Shown in pieces: positions 31,862-32,243 of a stretch of 32,243 nucleotides of DNA. The DNA comes from Clostridia bacterium (lineage in GTDB: Bacteria; Bacillota; Clostridia; Christensenellales; CAG-138), in contig JAFOTD010000077.1 of NCBI GenBank assembly GCA_017388175.1, positions 1 to 32,243 on the forward strand. Reading direction: 5' to 3'. Position 1 is the first letter of the stretch. Each line of letters starts with the position of its first letter. Both the position numbers and the translations under genes were made by a program. Under the pieces are notes generated by a model that had not been told where the DNA came from, did not search any database, and saw only the letters and a list, made by a program, of their open reading frames with translations.

Positions 31862-32243
31862 TCAGCCTCCGAAGCAGCGGACGATGTCGCTGATCGTCAG
31901 CGCCGCAATAAGCAGCAGCAGCGCGATCATGCCGATCAGATGCACCATACCTTCCTTTTCGGGGGGAACGGGTTTGCGGCGAATCATCTCAATGATAATA
32001 AAGATCAGCCGTCCGCCGTCCAGCGCGGGCAGCGGCAGCAGGTTTACGATACCGAGATTGACCGCAATCAGCGCCATAAACCACAGGAACAGCTGCCACG
32101 CATCCGAAGCTGTTTCGCTCTGTGCCATTGCATCGGACACGAAATCCACGGTGCCGACCACGCCGGTCACGTCGCGGCAGCTCGCCTGTCCGGAGATCAG
32201 CATGCCGAGCGACTGGTAGACCGTTTTCCCCAGGGTCCATGTC
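31862..32243 (-). CDS. rseP: RIP metalloprotease RseP/site-2 protease, C-terminal part (cut by window edge)
   Basis: 127 codons remain. They include a PDZ-to-membrane segment (SGQASCRDVTGVVGTVDFVS), the helix ending NLGIVNLLPLPALDGGRL with the conserved LDG motif that supplies a zinc ligand, and a last helix. The HExxH part lies beyond the window. Site-2 proteases cut membrane-embedded substrates such as anti-sigma factors; a membrane-tethered sigma factor and an anti-sigma-like protein occur in this window, which is of interest but not proof of a link. Confidence 0.93.
   Translation of the reverse strand, partial: TWTLGKTVYQSLGMLISGQASCRDVTGVVGTVDFVSDAMAQSETASDAWQLFLWFMALIAVNLGIVNLLPLPALDGGRLIFIIIEMIRRKPVPPEKEGMVHLIGMIALLLLIAALTISDIVRCFGG

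Noticed and set aside
1..32243. Search for mobile elements, phage genes, toxin-antitoxin pairs, defence islands or CRISPR arrays
   Set aside because: None was seen; genes are core or lineage-type chromosomal functions with even coding style. The GIY-YIG domain is fused to a PPTase and shows no sign of a homing or mobile context.

Overview
The window reads as chromosomal DNA from a GC-rich member of the Clostridia (Firmicutes), probably a gut-type lineage. Four things point there. There is a PolC-type replicative polymerase and RNase Y. The order rseP-ispG-polC is a Firmicutes arrangement. A spore germinant receptor operon (gerA, gerB, gerC) is present. Strong Shine-Dalgarno sites (GGAGG type) and sigma-A promoters recur throughout. 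No transposase, phage gene or CRISPR array was seen. I cannot name a genus.

Layout. 1-800: start of an XRE-type regulator gene running off the left edge, with its own promoter and a perfect inverted repeat, then a small lipoprotein. 800-4400: an alpha/beta hydrolase and uridine kinase on the minus strand, divergent from a cytidylate-kinase-like gene coupled to a MATE transporter. 4490-10270: an envelope-signalling block, all minus strand. It holds a sigma factor fused in one chain to a membrane anchor and an outer domain, then a conventional ECF sigma factor coupled to a membrane-anchored beta-propeller protein, then a membrane-anchored amidase-like protein whose catalytic residues are replaced. 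10426-14643: a plus-strand operon of a Zn-dependent phospholipase C-like protein, a SLOG/YpsA protein, a membrane protein and a class A penicillin-binding protein. 14751-15419: a GntR/FadR regulator.

15462-22136 is a tightly packed minus-strand run: a NapH-like membrane iron-sulfur protein, a class-3 lipase-like protein, a phosphopantetheinyl transferase fused to a GIY-YIG nuclease domain, gerA, gerB, gerC, and a 56-residue two-helix membrane protein that resembles the small 'D' subunits of germinant receptors. 22250-23450 holds two separately promoted small membrane proteins. tRNA-Trp (CCA anticodon) lies at 23621-23694. Then come a dipeptidase, an intergenic stretch of successive hairpins, rny, polC, ispG and the 3' part of rseP.

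Most notable points: the PPTase/GIY-YIG fusion in a germination operon; the one-piece membrane sigma factor next to a split sigma/propeller pair; the apparently dead amidase; the hairpin-dense region between rny and the dipeptidase gene; and the tiny gene after gerC. Functions are assigned from motifs read by eye; no database search was possible.
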